From assembly GCF_003208175.1 (NCBI RefSeq), contig NZ_QKMR01000009.1, positions 44,769 to 108,768 on the forward strand: a stretch of DNA of 64,000 bases, read 5' to 3'. The DNA comes from Ruminiclostridium sufflavum DSM 19573 (GTDB lineage: Bacteria > Bacillota > Clostridia > Acetivibrionales > DSM-1351). Within the stretch, counting starts at the first letter, position 1. The number at the start of each line of letters is the position of its first letter. The position numbers and the translations under genes are program-made. A model generated the notes under the pieces. The model was not told where the DNA came from and searched no databases. It worked only from the letters and a program-made list of their open reading frames with translations. Shown here piece after piece: positions 63,205 through 64,000 of this stretch.

Positions 63205-63906
63205 ATGATATCAGTAAAAAATCTGACGAAGGAATATAAAAAGTTCAAGGCAGTGGATAATATTTCACTGGCTGCGAAGCCGGGTGAAATCACTATACTT
63301 CTGGGGCCTAACGGTGCCGGAAAATCAACAACTATAAAAAGTATAGCGGGGCTGCTCAAATTTGAAGGTGAAATAACCATATGGGAGTATCCGAACAAAA
63401 CAGTTGATGCCAAGAAAATATTCGGCTATATACCGGAGACACCTGCCCTGTATGAGCTTTTGACTCCGTGGGAGCATGCCGAGTTTATTGCAAAGGCATA
63501 TAAGCTGGACGAGGATTGGAAAGAAAAAATCAAGGCTATTTTTGAGAGGCTTGAAATATATGATAAAAAGGACAAATATGTGCGTGAGCTGTCAAAGGGA
63601 ATGACACAGAAGCTGAGTATTTCCTTGGCTTTATTGACCGAACCGAAAGCGGTACTGTTTGACGAGCCTTTGGTCGGACTTGATCCGAAGGCTATTAATG
63701 AGGTGCTTAAAATTTTTGAAGAGCTGAAAAGGGACGGGAGAAGCGTACTGGTAAGCACACATATTATTGACACTATAAATGAGGTATGGGATAGAGCATA
63801 CATCCTGAATAAGGGCAGGATTACCAGTGAAGTCACAAAAGCCCGGCTTGAGGGACGGGATTTGAAAACGATGTTCTTTGAACTGACCGAGGGGGCTGAA
63901 GAATAA
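63205..63906 (+). CDS. ABC transporter ATP-binding protein (ABC-2 type)
   Basis: This is the ATPase of a second ABC-2 exporter. The 233-residue product has Walker A (LLGPNGAGKSTTIKSI), a signature (ELSKGMTQKLSISLALL), Walker B with AVLFDEPLVGLDP and the H-loop STHI. The C-terminus is short, as in EcsA-like or bacteriocin-immunity type ATPases. ATG 63205 has GCGGAGG upstream. The stop overlaps the next start codon. Confidence 0.92.
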   Translation: MISVKNLTKEYKKFKAVDNISLAAKPGEITILLGPNGAGKSTTIKSIAGLLKFEGEITIWEYPNKTVDAKKIFGYIPETPALYELLTPWEHAEFIAKAYKLDEDWKEKIKAIFERLEIYDKKDKYVRELSKGMTQKLSISLALLTEPKAVLFDEPLVGLDPKAINEVLKIFEELKRDGRSVLVSTHIIDTINEVWDRAYILNKGRITSEVTKARLEGRDLKTMFFELTEGAEE

Positions 63907-64000
63907 TGCAGGCAATTATGTATTTACTTAGAAGAACATATATTAACAAGCTTAAACGCTCTTTTTCAAGTCCGGTTTCAATTATAATAACGTTAATAGC
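63906..64000 (+). CDS. ABC-2 type permease, 5' end only
   Basis: An open frame starts at ATG 63906, overlapping the ATPase stop (TAATG), and reads MQAIMYLLRRTYINKLKRSF before a hydrophobic stretch at the window edge. A basic amphipathic start followed by a membrane segment right after an ABC ATPase fits a partner permease. Only 31 codons are visible. Confidence 0.6.
   Translation, partial: MQAIMYLLRRTYINKLKRSFSSPVSIIITLI

Overview
The window looks like a chromosome segment of a low-GC, anaerobic, spore-forming, cellulolytic clostridium, most likely the Ruminiclostridium group (relatives of R. cellulolyticum and R. papyrosolvens). The grounds are a GerA-type germinant receptor, a secreted GH5 cellulase ending in a type I dockerin (a cellulosome component), an SLH-anchored surface protein, two pyruvate:ferredoxin oxidoreductases and clear Shine-Dalgarno (SD) sites. 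The genus is inferred; no rRNA is present to confirm it. I saw no tRNA, rRNA, transposase, prophage or CRISPR array.

Layout. 1-2.8 kb (minus): gerAA-gerAC. 3.0-8.7 kb (plus): an FtsX/MacB-type ABC exporter followed by a two-component system. 8.8-11.0 kb: a PfkB-family sugar kinase and a zinc-type binding lipoprotein. 11.1-34.1 kb: a large exopolysaccharide locus made of three blocks. These are a minus-strand tyrosine-kinase control block (Wzz-like protein, BY-kinase, PHP phosphatase), a nine-gene plus-strand operon for sugar-nucleotide synthesis and chain initiation, and a convergent nine-gene minus-strand operon. That last operon holds a flippase, a ligase/polymerase, a glycosyltransferase and two copies of a polysaccharide pyruvyl transferase-like plus FrhB-like Fe-S protein pair. 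34.5-43.9 kb: PFOR, GH5-dockerin cellulase, second PFOR. 44.0-49.5 kb: a small spore-type protein and a 1616-residue LRR/Listeria-Bacteroides-repeat/SLH surface protein. 49.8-54.8 kb: DedA protein, a second two-component system with a small secreted protein, and a DMT exporter divergent from an AraC regulator. 55.9-64.0 kb: a hypothetical protein, a 5'-nucleotidase-like enzyme, a PadR-DUF2812-NatA/NatB-like operon, mannose-6-phosphate isomerase and the start of another ABC-2 transporter.

How it works together. The EPS plus-strand operon predicts three activated sugars: a UDP-4-amino-4,6-dideoxyhexose-type sugar, a UDP-hexuronic acid and a CDP-6-deoxyhexose. A PglC/WcaJ-type phosphosugar transferase would start the chain on a lipid carrier, and the minus-strand operon would extend, flip, polymerise and decorate it. 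Chain length and activity would be set by the Wzz/BY-kinase/PHP trio.

The most unusual signals are non-coding. (1) A short hairpin-plus-SD leader (GTG, 4-5 bp stem, GTGGAGGTTAGC, start codon) recurs in front of unrelated genes. Upstream of the ABC exporter it is arrayed three times, with two perfect anti-SD segments between the copies. (2) A dispersed inverted-repeat element with ends AAAGTCAATTAC / GTAATTGACTTT occurs in at least seven intergenic places, often just upstream of genes. (3) Three to four tandem ATATC-N7-GATAT palindromes lie upstream of the padR gene.
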